DNA from: Pseudomonadota bacterium
Lineage (GTDB): Bacteria > Pseudomonadota > Alphaproteobacteria > Rhizobiales > Xanthobacteraceae
DNA length: 64,000 nt
Direction of reading: 5' to 3'
Assembly: GCA_023388935.1 (NCBI GenBank)
Contig: JAEWFG010000044.1
Location: forward strand, 1 to 64,000
The notes beneath the pieces are model-generated. The model had not been told where the DNA came from and did not search any database. It was given only the letters and a program-made list of their open reading frames with translations. Shown one piece after another: positions 1 through 9,189 of this stretch. Both the position numbers and the translations under genes were made by a program. How positions within the stretch are numbered: position 1 is the stretch's first letter; every line of letters begins with the position of its first letter.

Positions 1-1611
1 ACCGCGGTCTCGCGCAATGTCGCGATCATGGTCAATGGCCGCATCAACCGCATCATTGATTCAACGCGGCTGGCCGCCGACCGCGAGCTCCAGCAACGCC
101 TGCTCGGCGTCGGCCTGCACGCCGAGCTCGAGCCTGACATCGGTGCTGCAACGGCCGGCACTGAAACGAAGCCGGCGCCACAGCCCGCGCGCGCCAATGG
201 CCCGATCCGCATCTACATCTCCAACCCGACGCCACCGACGCGCTGGTCACAGCCGGTTCCGATCGGTCGCATCGAAGCGGCAGCGCGCACGCTCTCAACG
301 CAAGTCGCGCGTTTCAGCGAGACCGCGCGGCGAACGCGTGAACCGGTGACGGCGCAAACGTCGGGGCCACCGGTGGTGCTCGTCGTCGGTACGCTCGACA
401 CCAAGGGTACGGAGCTTCGTTTCATCCGCGACATCATCGCCGAAAGCGGGTTGCGCACGCGGCTCGTCGACGTCTCAACCAGCGGCAAGCACGCGACCTC
501 TGATGTCTCCGCGCAGGAGATTGCATTGAACCACGGCCGCGGCGGCTCCGCCGTGTTCGGCCCGGACCGCGGCGCCGCAGTGACGGCGATGGCGGATGCG
601 TTTGCCAATTGGCTGCGGCGGCAGGGCAATATTGCCGGAGTGATTTCGGCTGGCGGCTCAGGGGCGGCGTCGCTGGTCGCACCGGGGATGCGCGCGCTCC
701 CCGTTGGCGTGCCCAAGCTGATCATCTCCTCGGTCGCTTCGGGTGACGTCGCGCCTTATGTCGGTCCAGCTGACATCGCCATGATGTATTCGGTCACCGA
801 CGTGCAGGGCCTGAACTCGATCTCACGCGCGGTGCTATCGAACGGCGCGAACGCCATCGCCGGGATGGTCAAGGGGCGGCTCGACCAGCGCGAGGCCACG
901 GAGCGCGCTGCCAGCACCGGACTGCCGTCGGTCGGCATCACCATGTTCGGCGTCACCACGCCCGCGGTGCAGAAGATCGCGGCCGATTTGCGCGACGTCT
1001 TCGAATGCCTCGTCTTCCACGCCACCGGCGTCGGCGGCCGCTCGATGGAGAAGCTCGTCGACTCCGGCCAGCTCGCCGGCGTCATCGACCTCACCACGAC
1101 CGAGATCTGCGACCTCCTGATGGGCGGTGTGTTTCCCGCAACCGAGGATCGCTTCGGGGCGATCATCCGCACCCGCGTGCCCTATATCGGCTCGGTCGGC
1201 GCGCTCGACATGGTCAATTTCGGCGCGCCCGATACCATCCCCGAGCGCTACCGCACGCGAAAGTTCCACGTCCACAATCCGCAGGTGACGCTGATGCGGA
1301 CCACGGCGGAGGAGAACGAACGCATGGGCCGCTGGATTGGCGAGCGGCTCAACCAGATGGACGGGCCGGTGCGCTTCTTCCTCCCGGAGGGCGGCGTCTC
1401 CGCGCTGGATGCCCGCGGTCAGCCGTTTTGGGACCCCGAGGCCGACGCGGCCCTGTTCCGCACGCTGGAGCGCACGGTGCGGCAGACCGGCAACCGGCAG
1501 CTCATCCGCGTCAAGACAAATATCAACGATCCCGAGTTCGCCTCGACCATCGTGAGCGCGTTCCGAACACTGTTCGGCCGCGGCGGGGCGCGGCGGAGAC
1601 TAGCGAGGTGA
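1..1611 (+). CDS. ABC transporter ATPase / Tm-1-like (UPF0261) fusion, 5' truncated by window
   Basis: The frame is open from base 1, so the gene begins upstream; 536 residues are visible. The first 40 or so (motifs [15 protein letters not shown]) resemble the extreme C-terminus of a LivF-type branched-chain amino-acid ABC ATPase. A Pro/Arg-rich linker follows. From about base 370 there is a full Tm-1-like ATP-binding domain (start [29 protein letters not shown]), a family of ATP-binding proteins of unclear enzymatic role often found beside PEP-hydrolase-like TIM barrels. The downstream gene, three bases away, is exactly that partner. Seen: continuous frame and the Tm-1 motifs. Inferred: the ABC portion, because only its tail is in the window. 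An internal ATG at base 28 exists but would cut the conserved tail and is not favoured as the start. Confidence 0.8.
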   Translation, partial: TAVSRNVAIMVNGRINRIIDSTRLAADRELQQRLLGVGLHAELEPDIGAATAGTETKPAPQPARANGPIRIYISNPTPPTRWSQPVPIGRIEAAARTLSTQVARFSETARRTREPVTAQTSGPPVVLVVGTLDTKGTELRFIRDIIAESGLRTRLVDVSTSGKHATSDVSAQEIALNHGRGGSAVFGPDRGAAVTAMADAFANWLRRQGNIAGVISAGGSGAASLVAPGMRALPVGVPKLIISSVASGDVAPYVGPADIAMMYSVTDVQGLNSISRAVLSNGANAIAGMVKGRLDQREATERAASTGLPSVGITMFGVTTPAVQKIAADLRDVFECLVFHATGVGGRSMEKLVDSGQLAGVIDLTTTEICDLLMGGVFPATEDRFGAIIRTRVPYIGSVGALDMVNFGAPDTIPERYRTRKFHVHNPQVTLMRTTAEENERMGRWIGERLNQMDGPVRFFLPEGGVSALDARGQPFWDPEADAALFRTLERTVRQTGNRQLIRVKTNINDPEFASTIVSAFRTLFGRGGARRRLAR

Positions 1612-1614
1612 CCG

Positions 1615-2448
1615 ATGGCCCGGTTTGAACGCGCAGCACTCCTGAAACGGTTTCGCGAGATGGCGAAGCGTGGCGAGCCCATCGTCGGTGGCGGCGCCGG
1701 TACCGGCCTGTCGGCCAAGTGCGAAGAGGCCGGCGGCGTCGATCTCATCGTGATCTACAATTCCGGGCGCTACCGCATGGCCGGTCGCGGCTCGCTCGCC
1801 GGGCTGATGCCCTATGGCGATGCCAACGCGATCGTGCTGGAGATGGCCGGCGAAGTGCTGCCCGTCGTCAGCAAGACGCCGGTGCTTGCCGGCGTCAACG
1901 GCACCGATCCGTTCCGCGACATGGACGTGTTCCTCGACCAGCTCAAGACGATCGGCTTCGCCGGTGTGCAGAACTTTCCGACCGTGGGCCTGATCGACGG
2001 CGTGTTCCGCGCCAATCTCGAAGAGACCGGCATGTCCTACGCGCTGGAGATCGACATGATCGCCAAGGCCCGCGAGAAGGATCTGCTGACGACGCCCTAC
2101 GTCTTCAGCGAGAAGGAAGCGGCCGCGATGGCGATCGCCGGCGCCGACATCATCGTCTGTCATCTCGGGCTCACCACCGGCGGCACGATCGGGGCGCAGA
2201 CCGCGCCCAAGCTGAAGGACTGCCCGGCGCGCATCGATATCTGGGCGTCGGCCGCGCTCAGCGTCAATCCGGACATCCTCGTGCTCGCCCATGGCGGCCC
2301 GATCGCGGATCCGGCGGATGCCGATTTCATCATGAAGAACACCCGCTACTGCCACGGCTTCTACGGCGCGTCCTCAATGGAGCGGCTGCCGGTGGAGCGG
2401 GCTCTGACGGACCAAGTACGCAAATTCAAGGCGATCGGCGCGCGCTAA
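1615..2448 (+). CDS. PEP hydrolase-family TIM-barrel protein
   Basis: 277 residues, full length for the phosphoenolpyruvate hydrolase-like family, a TIM barrel related to the PEP mutase/isocitrate lyase superfamily. Recognisable features are the N-terminal [16 protein letters not shown] segment, [40 protein letters not shown] and the C-terminal [13 protein letters not shown]. Start at ATG 1615, three bases after the stop of the Tm-1-like gene, so the two are almost certainly co-translated; this gene pair recurs together in proteobacteria and fungi. The true substrate of the family is not settled, and no reaction is assigned here. It probably acts in the cytoplasm on the product handled by the Tm-1-like domain. 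Confidence 0.85.
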   Translation: MARFERAALLKRFREMAKRGEPIVGGGAGTGLSAKCEEAGGVDLIVIYNSGRYRMAGRGSLAGLMPYGDANAIVLEMAGEVLPVVSKTPVLAGVNGTDPFRDMDVFLDQLKTIGFAGVQNFPTVGLIDGVFRANLEETGMSYALEIDMIAKAREKDLLTTPYVFSEKEAAAMAIAGADIIVCHLGLTTGGTIGAQTAPKLKDCPARIDIWASAALSVNPDILVLAHGGPIADPADADFIMKNTRYCHGFYGASSMERLPVERALTDQVRKFKAIGAR

Positions 2449-2474
2449 CGCCGGAACGATTGAGGGAGGGAAAC

Positions 2475-5384
2475 ATGTCAGGGATCCTGGTCGGCGAGCT
2501 CATCCTCTGGCTGATCGTCGCGATCATCGTGATCGTGGTTGGCGTCTACATTGTGAACTGGCTCTACCACCGCTCCTCCAAGGAGGTATCGTTTGTCCGG
2601 ACCGGGTTCCTCGGCGAGCGCGTGGTGATCAACGGCGGCGCCTTTGTGCTGCCTTTCATTCACGACTACACGCCGGTCAACATGAACGTGTTGCCGATGG
2701 GCATCGTCCGCTCGAGGCAGGACGCCGTGATCACCCGCGATCGCATGCGCGTCGACATCGAGGCCGACTTCTATGTGCGCGTGGAGCCGACCCGGGATGC
2801 CGTCTCGATTGCGGCTGCCACGCTCGGCCGCCGCACCATGGAGCCCGAACAGCTCCACGCGCTGCTGGCCGGCAAGTTCATCTCGGCGATCCGGTCGGTC
2901 GCCTCCGAAATGACCATGGAGGAGATGCACGAGCGGCGCGGCGATTATGTCGCGCGCGTCAAGACTAATGCGGCGCAAGCCCTCGCGCAGAACGGCCTCG
3001 AGCTGGAATCGGTCGCGATTACCGACCTCGACCAGACGGATCTCGAATTCTTCAACCCCTCGAACCGGTTCGACGCGGAAGGCCTGACGCGGCTGATGGA
3101 GGACATCGAGGCCAGGCGCAAGCTGCGGAACGACATCGAGCAGGACTCGATGATCAAGATCCGCACGCGCAATCTTGAGGCCGAGCGACAGGCCCTCGAC
3201 ATCGAGCGCGAAAGCGAGACTGCGCGGCTGGAGCAGGAACGCGACATCGAGATGCGCCGCGCGCTCCAACGCACCGAGGTCGCACGCGAACGCGCGCTGC
3301 GCGAGACGGAGGCCGAGCAGGCCCAGATCTCGGCGCGCGAAGCGATTGAGCGCTCTCGGATCGCCAACGAGCAGGCGATCGCGGAAGCCCGTATCGCTTC
3401 CGAACGCGAGACCCGCCAGAAGGAGATCGAGCGCACCCGCACCATCGAGGAAAAAGAGCTTCTGGCGCGCGAGGAGATCGAGAAAACCCGGATCGCCAAC
3501 CAGCGCTCGATCGACACGACGCGGATTGCGTCCGAACGCGAGGTCCGCCAGCGTGAGATCGAACGGATGCGCACCGTCGAGGAAGCCGAGATCGCCGCGC
3601 GCGAGGCGATCGAGAAGGCCAGGATCCAGCAGGACCGCGTCGTCACCGACGCGCGGATCGCCAATGAGGAGGAGACGCGGCGCCGCGAGATCGAACGCAC
3701 CCGTGCCGTCGACGAGGCCGAGATCGCTGCCCGCGAAGCCACCGAAAAGGCCCGCATCGCACAGACGATGATCGTCAATGTCGAGCGCATCTCCTCCGAC
3801 GAGCGCACCCGTGCGCTGGAAATTCAGCAGGTCCGCACCATCCAGGAGGCCGAGATCGAGGCGCAGCGTGCCGTCGAAGCCGCCCGCATCGCCCGCGAGC
3901 GGACACTCGCCGCCGAACGCATCGCCGCCGAGCAGAACACGCGGCAGCTCGAGATCGAGCGCAACCAGACGCTGGAGGTCGCCGGCATCGCCGCGCGCGA
4001 GACCACCGAAGCCTCGCGCATCGCCCAGGAGGAGCGCGTTCGCTCGCTGGAAATCGCCCGCAATCGCGCCGTGGAGGAGGCCGACATCGCCTCCCGCGAG
4101 GCGATCGAGGCGGCCCGCATCGCGCAGGAGAAAGCCGTTGCAGCCGAGCGCATCCAGGCCGAGCGCGACACGCGTTCGCTCGAAATCGAGCGGACCGGGA
4201 TATTGGAGGCGGCCGAGCTAAAGCGGCGCGACGCCATCGAGCGCCAGCGCATTACCGTCGATCTCGCGCTCGAGGCCGAGCGGATCAACTCGTCCAAGAA
4301 GCGCGAAATCCTCAACATCGAGCAGAAGAAGGCGATCGAGATCGCCGACGAGGATCGCGTCATCGCACTGTCCGCCAAAAAGTCCGAGCGGATCGATGCC
4401 GATCGCCAGGTCCGGCAGGCCGAGATCGTCGCCCGCAAAGAGGTCGAGACCACCGACGTCTCACGGGAGCAGGCGCTCGAAGCCGCCCGCCTCGAGCGTC
4501 GCCGCTCGATCGAGCAGCTCGAAGTCGCCCGCGTCCAGTCGCTGCAGGAGGCCGAGATCGCCTCCCGCGAGGAGGTCGAGCGCGCGCGCATAGCTTCCGA
4601 CCGGGGCCTGGACGAGGCCCGTGTCGGTCGCGAGCGTGAGTTGCGCAAGCTCGAGGTCAACCGTGAGAAGGAGGTCGAGACGGTCCTGATGGAGAAGGCG
4701 ATCGCCATTCACCAGAAGTCGCTCGAGGAATCAGCGGCGCGGGCCGCGGCCGAAGAGGCCCGCATGCGCGCCACGGAGGCCGCCGAGCGCGTCGTCACCG
4801 CACGCGAGAGCGAGATCGCAAAGCGACGCAAGACCGTCGAAGTGCTGCTCGCCGAGAAGCAGGCCGAGGAAACGCGTATCGCCGCCGAGGCCGAGCGTGT
4901 CCGTGCCGCCGTCGAGGCCGAGGCGCAGCGGATGCTCAACGAGGCCGAGAACGTGCTCACCGACCAGGCGCGCTACTCGCTGTTCCGCCGCAAGCTGCTC
5001 GACCGCATCGAGGGCATCGTGCGCGAGAGCGTCAAGCCGATGGAGAAAATCGAGGGCATCCGCATCCTCCAGGTCGACGGCCTCAACGGCAGCGGCCATG
5101 GCGGCAATGGCGGCCGCAGCGCCACCGACGAGGTGATCGACTCGGCGCTGCGCTACCGCGTGCAGGCGCCGCTGATCGACTCCATCCTGTCGGACATCGG
5201 CGTCGAGGGCGGCAGTCTCGCCAAGATGCCTGGCCTGATCCGCGAGGCCCGCGACATGCAGGGCATCAAGGACTCGACCCGCAAAGGCGGCGGTGGCGGC
5301 GACAAGCCAGCGGCCTCACCCGCGCCGTCGGCCGAGGGAGGCGGCGAACCGCCGGCCGAGCGCGGTCCACGGAAGAAGAGCTGA
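2475..5384 (+). CDS. Giant SPFH/flotillin-like protein with long coiled coil
   Basis: 969 residues. An N-terminal membrane segment (about residues 5-27, LILWLIVAIIVIVVGVYIV) is followed by an SPFH/band-7 domain (about 35-230; VSFVRTGFLGERVV, RMRVDIEADFYVRV). A very long charged alpha-helical region (about 230-820) carries a 44-residue repeat (bases 3282-4172). The C-terminus has a Gly-rich linker and a small conserved flotillin-type tail. ATG 2475 follows GAGGGAGGG and sets the hydrophobic segment at the N-terminus. Flotillins form membrane-microdomain scaffolds; this one is roughly twice the usual length because of the added coiled coil. It sits between the TIM-barrel gene and two SRPBCC genes in a catabolic operon, which suggests a scaffold for the downstream membrane-associated hydroxylase. 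That role is inference. Confidence 0.85.
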   Translation: MSGILVGELILWLIVAIIVIVVGVYIVNWLYHRSSKEVSFVRTGFLGERVVINGGAFVLPFIHDYTPVNMNVLPMGIVRSRQDAVITRDRMRVDIEADFYVRVEPTRDAVSIAAATLGRRTMEPEQLHALLAGKFISAIRSVASEMTMEEMHERRGDYVARVKTNAAQALAQNGLELESVAITDLDQTDLEFFNPSNRFDAEGLTRLMEDIEARRKLRNDIEQDSMIKIRTRNLEAERQALDIERESETARLEQERDIEMRRALQRTEVARERALRETEAEQAQISAREAIERSRIANEQAIAEARIASERETRQKEIERTRTIEEKELLAREEIEKTRIANQRSIDTTRIASEREVRQREIERMRTVEEAEIAAREAIEKARIQQDRVVTDARIANEEETRRREIERTRAVDEAEIAAREATEKARIAQTMIVNVERISSDERTRALEIQQVRTIQEAEIEAQRAVEAARIARERTLAAERIAAEQNTRQLEIERNQTLEVAGIAARETTEASRIAQEERVRSLEIARNRAVEEADIASREAIEAARIAQEKAVAAERIQAERDTRSLEIERTGILEAAELKRRDAIERQRITVDLALEAERINSSKKREILNIEQKKAIEIADEDRVIALSAKKSERIDADRQVRQAEIVARKEVETTDVSREQALEAARLERRRSIEQLEVARVQSLQEAEIASREEVERARIASDRGLDEARVGRERELRKLEVNREKEVETVLMEKAIAIHQKSLEESAARAAAEEARMRATEAAERVVTARESEIAKRRKTVEVLLAEKQAEETRIAAEAERVRAAVEAEAQRMLNEAENVLTDQARYSLFRRKLLDRIEGIVRESVKPMEKIEGIRILQVDGLNGSGHGGNGGRSATDEVIDSALRYRVQAPLIDSILSDIGVEGGSLAKMPGLIREARDMQGIKDSTRKGGGGGDKPAASPAPSAEGGGEPPAERGPRKKS
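3282..4172 (+). repeat. 44-residue (132-nt) tandem coiled-coil repeat inside SPFH gene
   Basis: Seven in-frame units. Units begin at 3282, 3414, 3546, 3678, 3810, 3942 and 4041; all are 132 nt except the unit at 3942, which is 99 nt. The consensus runs R-x-x-EIER-x-RT-x-EEAEI-x-AREA-x-E-x-ARIA, ending RIA-x-E. 44 is 4x11 and 33 is 3x11, so the length variation is by one hendecad, as expected for an 11-residue-periodic coiled coil. Less regular copies continue on both sides. Confidence 0.8.
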
Positions 5385-5394
5385 GGTCTGACCC

Positions 5395-5832
5395 ATGCCC
5401 CGCGTCTACGTCTCCACCGTCGTCAATGCGCGCAACGACCGCGTCTGGGCGCGGGTGCGCGATTTCAACGGGCTGCCGAACTGGCATCCCGCGATCGCCG
5501 AAAGCCGCATCGAGGGGGGAGAGCCCTCGGACAAGATTGGCTGCGTCAGGGATTTCCGCCTGCGCAACGGCGACCGCATCCGCGAGAAGCTGTTGGGCCT
5601 CTCCGACTACGACATGTTCTGCACCTACTCGATCCTGGAATCTCCCATGGGCGTCGAGAACTACGTCGCGACCTTGCGGCTCACGCCGGTTACCGACGGC
5701 GACCAGACCTTTGTGGAATGGACCGCCGAGTTCGACTGCGCGCCCGAGCGCGAGACCGAGCTCGTCAGCAACATCGGCGGCGGCGTATTCCAGGGCGGCT
5801 TCGATGCCCTGAAGCGCGTGTTCGGAGGCTGA
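5395..5832 (+). CDS. SRPBCC family protein (copy 1)
   Basis: 145 residues, the size of a single START/Bet v1-like (SRPBCC) domain, a small alpha/beta fold with a deep hydrophobic pocket. Visible signature: VWARVRDFNGLPNWHPAI, PSDKIGCVRDF, LTPVTDGDQTFVEW. ATG 5395 lies 11 bases after the flotillin-like gene. No signal peptide. The next gene is a clear paralogue and overlaps it by one base (TGATG), so the pair arose by tandem duplication and is translationally coupled. SRPBCC proteins recur beside CoxMSL-type molybdenum hydroxylases (CoxG is an SRPBCC membrane anchor). A role in recruiting or assembling the hydroxylase is therefore a reasonable inference, as is simple ligand binding. Confidence 0.85.
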   Translation: MPRVYVSTVVNARNDRVWARVRDFNGLPNWHPAIAESRIEGGEPSDKIGCVRDFRLRNGDRIREKLLGLSDYDMFCTYSILESPMGVENYVATLRLTPVTDGDQTFVEWTAEFDCAPERETELVSNIGGGVFQGGFDALKRVFGG

Positions 5833-6281
5833 TGCTCGTGCCGCATATCGTCAAAAGCACGATTTTGGACGCGCCGACCGACGTGGCGTGGGCCATGCTG
5901 CGCGACTTCAATGGGCACGACCACTGGCATCCGGCGGTTGCGACCTCCTCGATCGAGCGCGCGCAACCCTCTGACAAGATCGGCTGCGTCAGGCGCTTCA
6001 AGCTCAAGGACGGCCCCGAGCTGCGCGAACAATTGCTGGCGCTGTCCGATCTCGAACAGAGCTTCAGCTATTGCCTGCTCGATACCCCGATCCCGATGTT
6101 CAACTACGTCGCTCATGTCCGCCTGCTGCCGGTCACCGACGGCGACCGCACCTTTTGGCACTGGGAGTCGCGTTTCACGACGAAGCCCGAGGACCGGGAC
6201 CGCATCACCCACATGGTCGCGGAAGACATTTACCAGGCTGGGTTCGAAGCGATCCGCCGACATCTGAAGGAGGCGGCATAG
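5832..6281 (+). CDS. SRPBCC family protein (copy 2)
   Basis: 149 residues starting at ATG 5832, which overlaps the preceding TGA as TGATG. Aligned by eye with copy 1 it keeps the same landmarks in order: VAWAMLRDFNGHDHWHPAV, QPSDKIGCVRRF, LLPVTDGDRTFWHWESRF, and a C-terminal helix with YQAGFEAIRRHL. It is a single SRPBCC domain without a signal peptide. A longer reading of this frame starting further upstream would overlap copy 1 and is rejected. The two copies differ most in the pocket-lining middle part, so they may bind different ligands or partners; that is inference. Confidence 0.85.
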   Translation: MLVPHIVKSTILDAPTDVAWAMLRDFNGHDHWHPAVATSSIERAQPSDKIGCVRRFKLKDGPELREQLLALSDLEQSFSYCLLDTPIPMFNYVAHVRLLPVTDGDRTFWHWESRFTTKPEDRDRITHMVAEDIYQAGFEAIRRHLKEAA

Positions 6282-6283
6282 CG

Positions 6284-7102
6284 ATGGCCGTGACGGTGAA
6301 AACCTTTACCAGCGCCAGCGAGGCCGCCGGCGCGCTATCCTCGGACCGCGGCGCGCGCTATTTCGGCGGCGGCACGCTGGTGATGCGGGCGCTGAACGAG
6401 GGCGACGTCGCGATCTCGACCGTGGTCCGCGCCAGCGACCAGGCGCTGACCCGGATTGAAGCGTCGGGCCCGCGCGTCACGCTGGGCGCCGGCGTCACCT
6501 TCGCGCGGATTCTCGCCGAACGTGATCTCGGCTTCCTGCACGCCCCTGCCCGCTCGATCGGTGGTCCCGCGGTCCGCAACATGGGCACCGTCGGCGGAAA
6601 TCTCTTCGCGCCAATCCCGTATGGAGATTTCACCGTCGCGCTACTTGCACTCGACGCGACCGTCGCCGTCCAGGGCGGCTTTGGTACGCGCGACATCGCG
6701 ATCGAGGAATTCTTGCAGTTGCGTGAACGGCAGACCGGAACACTGGTGCTGTCAGTCTCTTGCACACGGCCGGCGAGCAATGAGGCGTTTCGCTATCGCA
6801 AGATCGCCCGTATCAAGCCGAAGGGTGGTTCGGTCATCACGCTTGCTGCACATCTGCCGATCAGCGGCGGCCGGATTGCCGGCGCCCGCATCGCGCTCGG
6901 CTCGATGGCGCCGACGCAGATCCGAGCCCGCGCCGCCGAGCGTGCGCTCGAAGGACGTTCGCTGGATGCTGCGACCATCGCGGCTGCCGCATCCGCAGCA
7001 ACAGAAGGAACATCGCCATCCGACAACGCACTCGGTAGCGCCTGGTATCGCCGCGAGATCGTCGGCGTCCATCTGCGCCGTCTGCTGTCCGGTCAGGAAT
7101 AA
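6284..7102 (+). CDS. Molybdenum hydroxylase FAD subunit (CoxM-like)
   Basis: 272 residues, normal for the FAD-binding medium subunit of xanthine dehydrogenase/CO dehydrogenase family enzymes. It shows the FAD-binding loops (YFGGGTLVM near residue 25, and GGPAVRNMGTVGGNLF near 100), and the C-terminal CODH-flavoprotein domain (FRYRKIARIKPKGGSVITLAA; IALGSMAPT). ATG 6284 is three bases after the previous stop. The subunit passes electrons from the 2Fe-2S subunit, encoded six bases downstream, to an external acceptor. Gene order M-S-L followed by MoxR and VWA genes matches the cox-type maturation arrangement. The substrate cannot be read from this subunit. Confidence 0.92.
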   Translation: MAVTVKTFTSASEAAGALSSDRGARYFGGGTLVMRALNEGDVAISTVVRASDQALTRIEASGPRVTLGAGVTFARILAERDLGFLHAPARSIGGPAVRNMGTVGGNLFAPIPYGDFTVALLALDATVAVQGGFGTRDIAIEEFLQLRERQTGTLVLSVSCTRPASNEAFRYRKIARIKPKGGSVITLAAHLPISGGRIAGARIALGSMAPTQIRARAAERALEGRSLDAATIAAAASAATEGTSPSDNALGSAWYRREIVGVHLRRLLSGQE

Positions 7103-7108
7103 ATTGCC

Positions 7109-7585
7109 ATGTCCAAAATACCCCTGCAGTTTCGTCACAACGGCCGCGACGTCGCGATCTTCGTCGACGGCGGCACCAACCTGCTGGTGGCGCTGCGCGA
7201 GCTGATCGGCGACATGACGCCGAAATTCGGCTGTGGTCAGGGCGGCTGCGGCACCTGCAGCGTGCTGATCGACGGCGAGCTGCACCTCTCCTGCCTGACA
7301 TTGGCCGAGACGGTTGCCGGCCGCTCCATCGAGACGCTCGACGGCATGAAGCAGGGCCCGAACCTGCATCCGCTCCAGCGCGCCTTCGCCGACAATTTCG
7401 CCGCCCAGTGCGGCTATTGCACGCCGGGCATGCTGATGGCCGCAAAAGCCCTGCTCGACCGCAACTCCTCCCCGAGCCGTGACGAGGTCGTCGAGGCGAT
7501 CTCAGGAAACATCTGCCGCTGCACCGGCTACGAGCCGATCATCAATGCAATCCTCGCCGCCGCAGGCGGCCGGGCCAGCGCCTGA
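7109..7585 (+). CDS. Molybdenum hydroxylase 2Fe-2S subunit (CoxS-like)
   Basis: 158 residues. The plant-type 2Fe-2S cluster ligands are Cys42, Cys47, Cys50 and Cys62 (GCGQGGCGTC). The second, all-helical 2Fe-2S domain has Cys101, Cys104 (QCGYCTPGM), Cys136 and Cys138 (GNICRCTGY). All eight cysteines expected for two clusters are present, so the subunit should be functional. It relays electrons from the molybdenum site to the FAD subunit encoded just upstream. No signal peptide, consistent with cytoplasmic assembly. Start ATG 7109 is the only reasonable choice; the operon is continuous on both sides. Confidence 0.95.
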   Translation: MSKIPLQFRHNGRDVAIFVDGGTNLLVALRELIGDMTPKFGCGQGGCGTCSVLIDGELHLSCLTLAETVAGRSIETLDGMKQGPNLHPLQRAFADNFAAQCGYCTPGMLMAAKALLDRNSSPSRDEVVEAISGNICRCTGYEPIINAILAAAGGRASA

Positions 7586-7596
7586 AGGACGTCACC

Positions 7597-9189
7597 ATGC
7601 TGGAACTGCGCAAGGACATTTTCGCCGACGAGCGCGACGACAATTTGAAAGAAATCGGCAAGGGCACCCAGCGCCAGGACATGCTCGGCCATGTCACGGG
7701 CACGTCGAGCTATTTTGGCGATCACAAGCTTCAGGGCATGCTGCACCTGAAGGTCGTGCGCTCGACGCAGGCCCATGCAAGGATTCGCCGTATCGACACC
7801 ACGGAGGCCGAGCGCTCCGCCGGCGTGCGCCGGATCATCCGCGGCGCCGACGTGGCGCGCAACCTCAACACGCTTCTCAGCCTGATCAATTTCGGCAAGG
7901 ACGACGAACCGTCATTGGCGGTCGACAAGGTCCGCTACAAGGGCGAGCCGATCGTCGCCATCGTCGCCGACAGCGAGCGCGAGGCCTTCGAGGCGATCGC
8001 AAAGGTCAAGGTCGACTATGAGCCGCTGCCGACGGTGTTCGATGTCGAGGAGGCCCTGAAGCCCGGCGCGCCCGTGGTCAACGAGACCTATCCGAAGAAT
8101 ACCTTCACCTATCACGAGGTCTATGATCACCAGAAGCTCCGCTTCGGCGATGCCGACGCCGGGCTTGCGACGGCCGATCACGTGCTCGAGCAGCGCTACC
8201 AGATGTCGCCGATCGAGCACGCGCCGACCGAGACCAACGGCGCGATCGCCGCGCCTGACACCAACGGCCGTTACGTCGTCTACACCTCGACGCAGGCGCT
8301 GTTCTTCTCGGTCGACACCTGCGCCAAGATTTTGGACGTACCGTCCAATACCTTCCACTTCATCGGCGGCACCGTCGGCGGCGGTTTTGGCGGCAAGGTC
8401 GACACGCTGACCGAGCCGCTCGCCATCCTCGGCGCGATGCTGACCGGGCGTCCCGTGCGCTACGTGTTCGGGCGCGAGGAGGAGATGCAATACGGCCCGC
8501 CGCGCGGCGCCGAGCGCATCTATATCAAGGACGGCGTGATGCGCGACGGCCGCGTCGTCGCGCGCAAGATCCGGGCCTATTTCGACAGCGGCGCCTATAC
8601 GAGGCTGTCGAGCTACGCTGCCGTGAAATGCGCCGCGCATCTGCCGGGCCCCTACACCATCCCGAACGTCTACGGCGACGTCTATTGCGTCTTCACCAAC
8701 CGGACGCCGGCCACCGCCATGCGCGGCTTCGGCGTCACCGCGATGGACTTTGCCATCGAGTGCCAGATGGACAAGCTGGCGCATCTCGTGGGCATGGACC
8801 CGATGGAGTTCCGGATTCTGAATGCCTATCGCGACGGCGACATGAAGGCGCATCGGCGCGAGGCGAAGAACACCGCTTTGATCGAGTGCGTCCAGGTCGC
8901 TGCCGAGAAGGCGAAATGGCCAATCCGCGAGGAGTTCAAGCGGGCCTCCTCACGCAAGGATGGCGGCGGCAGCCGTGCCGTCATTCCGCCCACGCCGACG
9001 GATTCGCGCGTCAGGCCGACTGCGCCCGTCCAGCAGCGCACCAGCTATGACCGGCTTCCGCCCACCGTCACCCGCGAACCGCCGCGTGAGCCGCCACCAC
9101 CGGCTCCGCCGCCACCCTCCCCGCGGCCGACCGCGCCCTCGCATGGTGCGACCCGTTTCTCCTCCGTCTTCGGCACCAGGAGGCGCTAG
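7597..9189 (+). CDS. Molybdopterin-binding subunit, N-terminal half with Pro-rich tail
   Basis: 530 residues covering the first part of a xanthine dehydrogenase-type large subunit: the a/b hammerhead domain (about 25-150) and the first molybdopterin domain, with GGGFGGK at 261-267 and AMRGFG at 374-379. Homology stops near residue 450. Residues about 455-530 are a low-complexity Pro/Arg/Ser-rich tail absent from usual large subunits (for example PPREPPPPAPPPPSPRP). The remainder of the enzyme is encoded by the next gene, which starts at the very next base after TAG 9189. A natural split of the molybdopterin subunit is known in nicotinate dehydrogenase (NdhL/NdhM). No frameshift is apparent, so this is read as two real genes. 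Confidence 0.88.
   Translation: MLELRKDIFADERDDNLKEIGKGTQRQDMLGHVTGTSSYFGDHKLQGMLHLKVVRSTQAHARIRRIDTTEAERSAGVRRIIRGADVARNLNTLLSLINFGKDDEPSLAVDKVRYKGEPIVAIVADSEREAFEAIAKVKVDYEPLPTVFDVEEALKPGAPVVNETYPKNTFTYHEVYDHQKLRFGDADAGLATADHVLEQRYQMSPIEHAPTETNGAIAAPDTNGRYVVYTSTQALFFSVDTCAKILDVPSNTFHFIGGTVGGGFGGKVDTLTEPLAILGAMLTGRPVRYVFGREEEMQYGPPRGAERIYIKDGVMRDGRVVARKIRAYFDSGAYTRLSSYAAVKCAAHLPGPYTIPNVYGDVYCVFTNRTPATAMRGFGVTAMDFAIECQMDKLAHLVGMDPMEFRILNAYRDGDMKAHRREAKNTALIECVQVAAEKAKWPIREEFKRASSRKDGGGSRAVIPPTPTDSRVRPTAPVQQRTSYDRLPPTVTREPPREPPPPAPPPPSPRPTAPSHGATRFSSVFGTRRR

Noticed and set aside
2945..3808. Long minus-strand open frame rich in Ser/Arg/Ile opposite the SPFH gene
   Set aside because: Exact antisense shadow of the repetitive Glu/Arg coiled-coil codons; no ribosome site and repetitive composition that mirrors the sense repeat.
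3282..4172. Regular 132-nt repeats considered as a CRISPR-like or satellite array
   Set aside because: Units are in frame within one protein, diverge mainly at codon level and have no spacers; they are a coiled-coil repeat.
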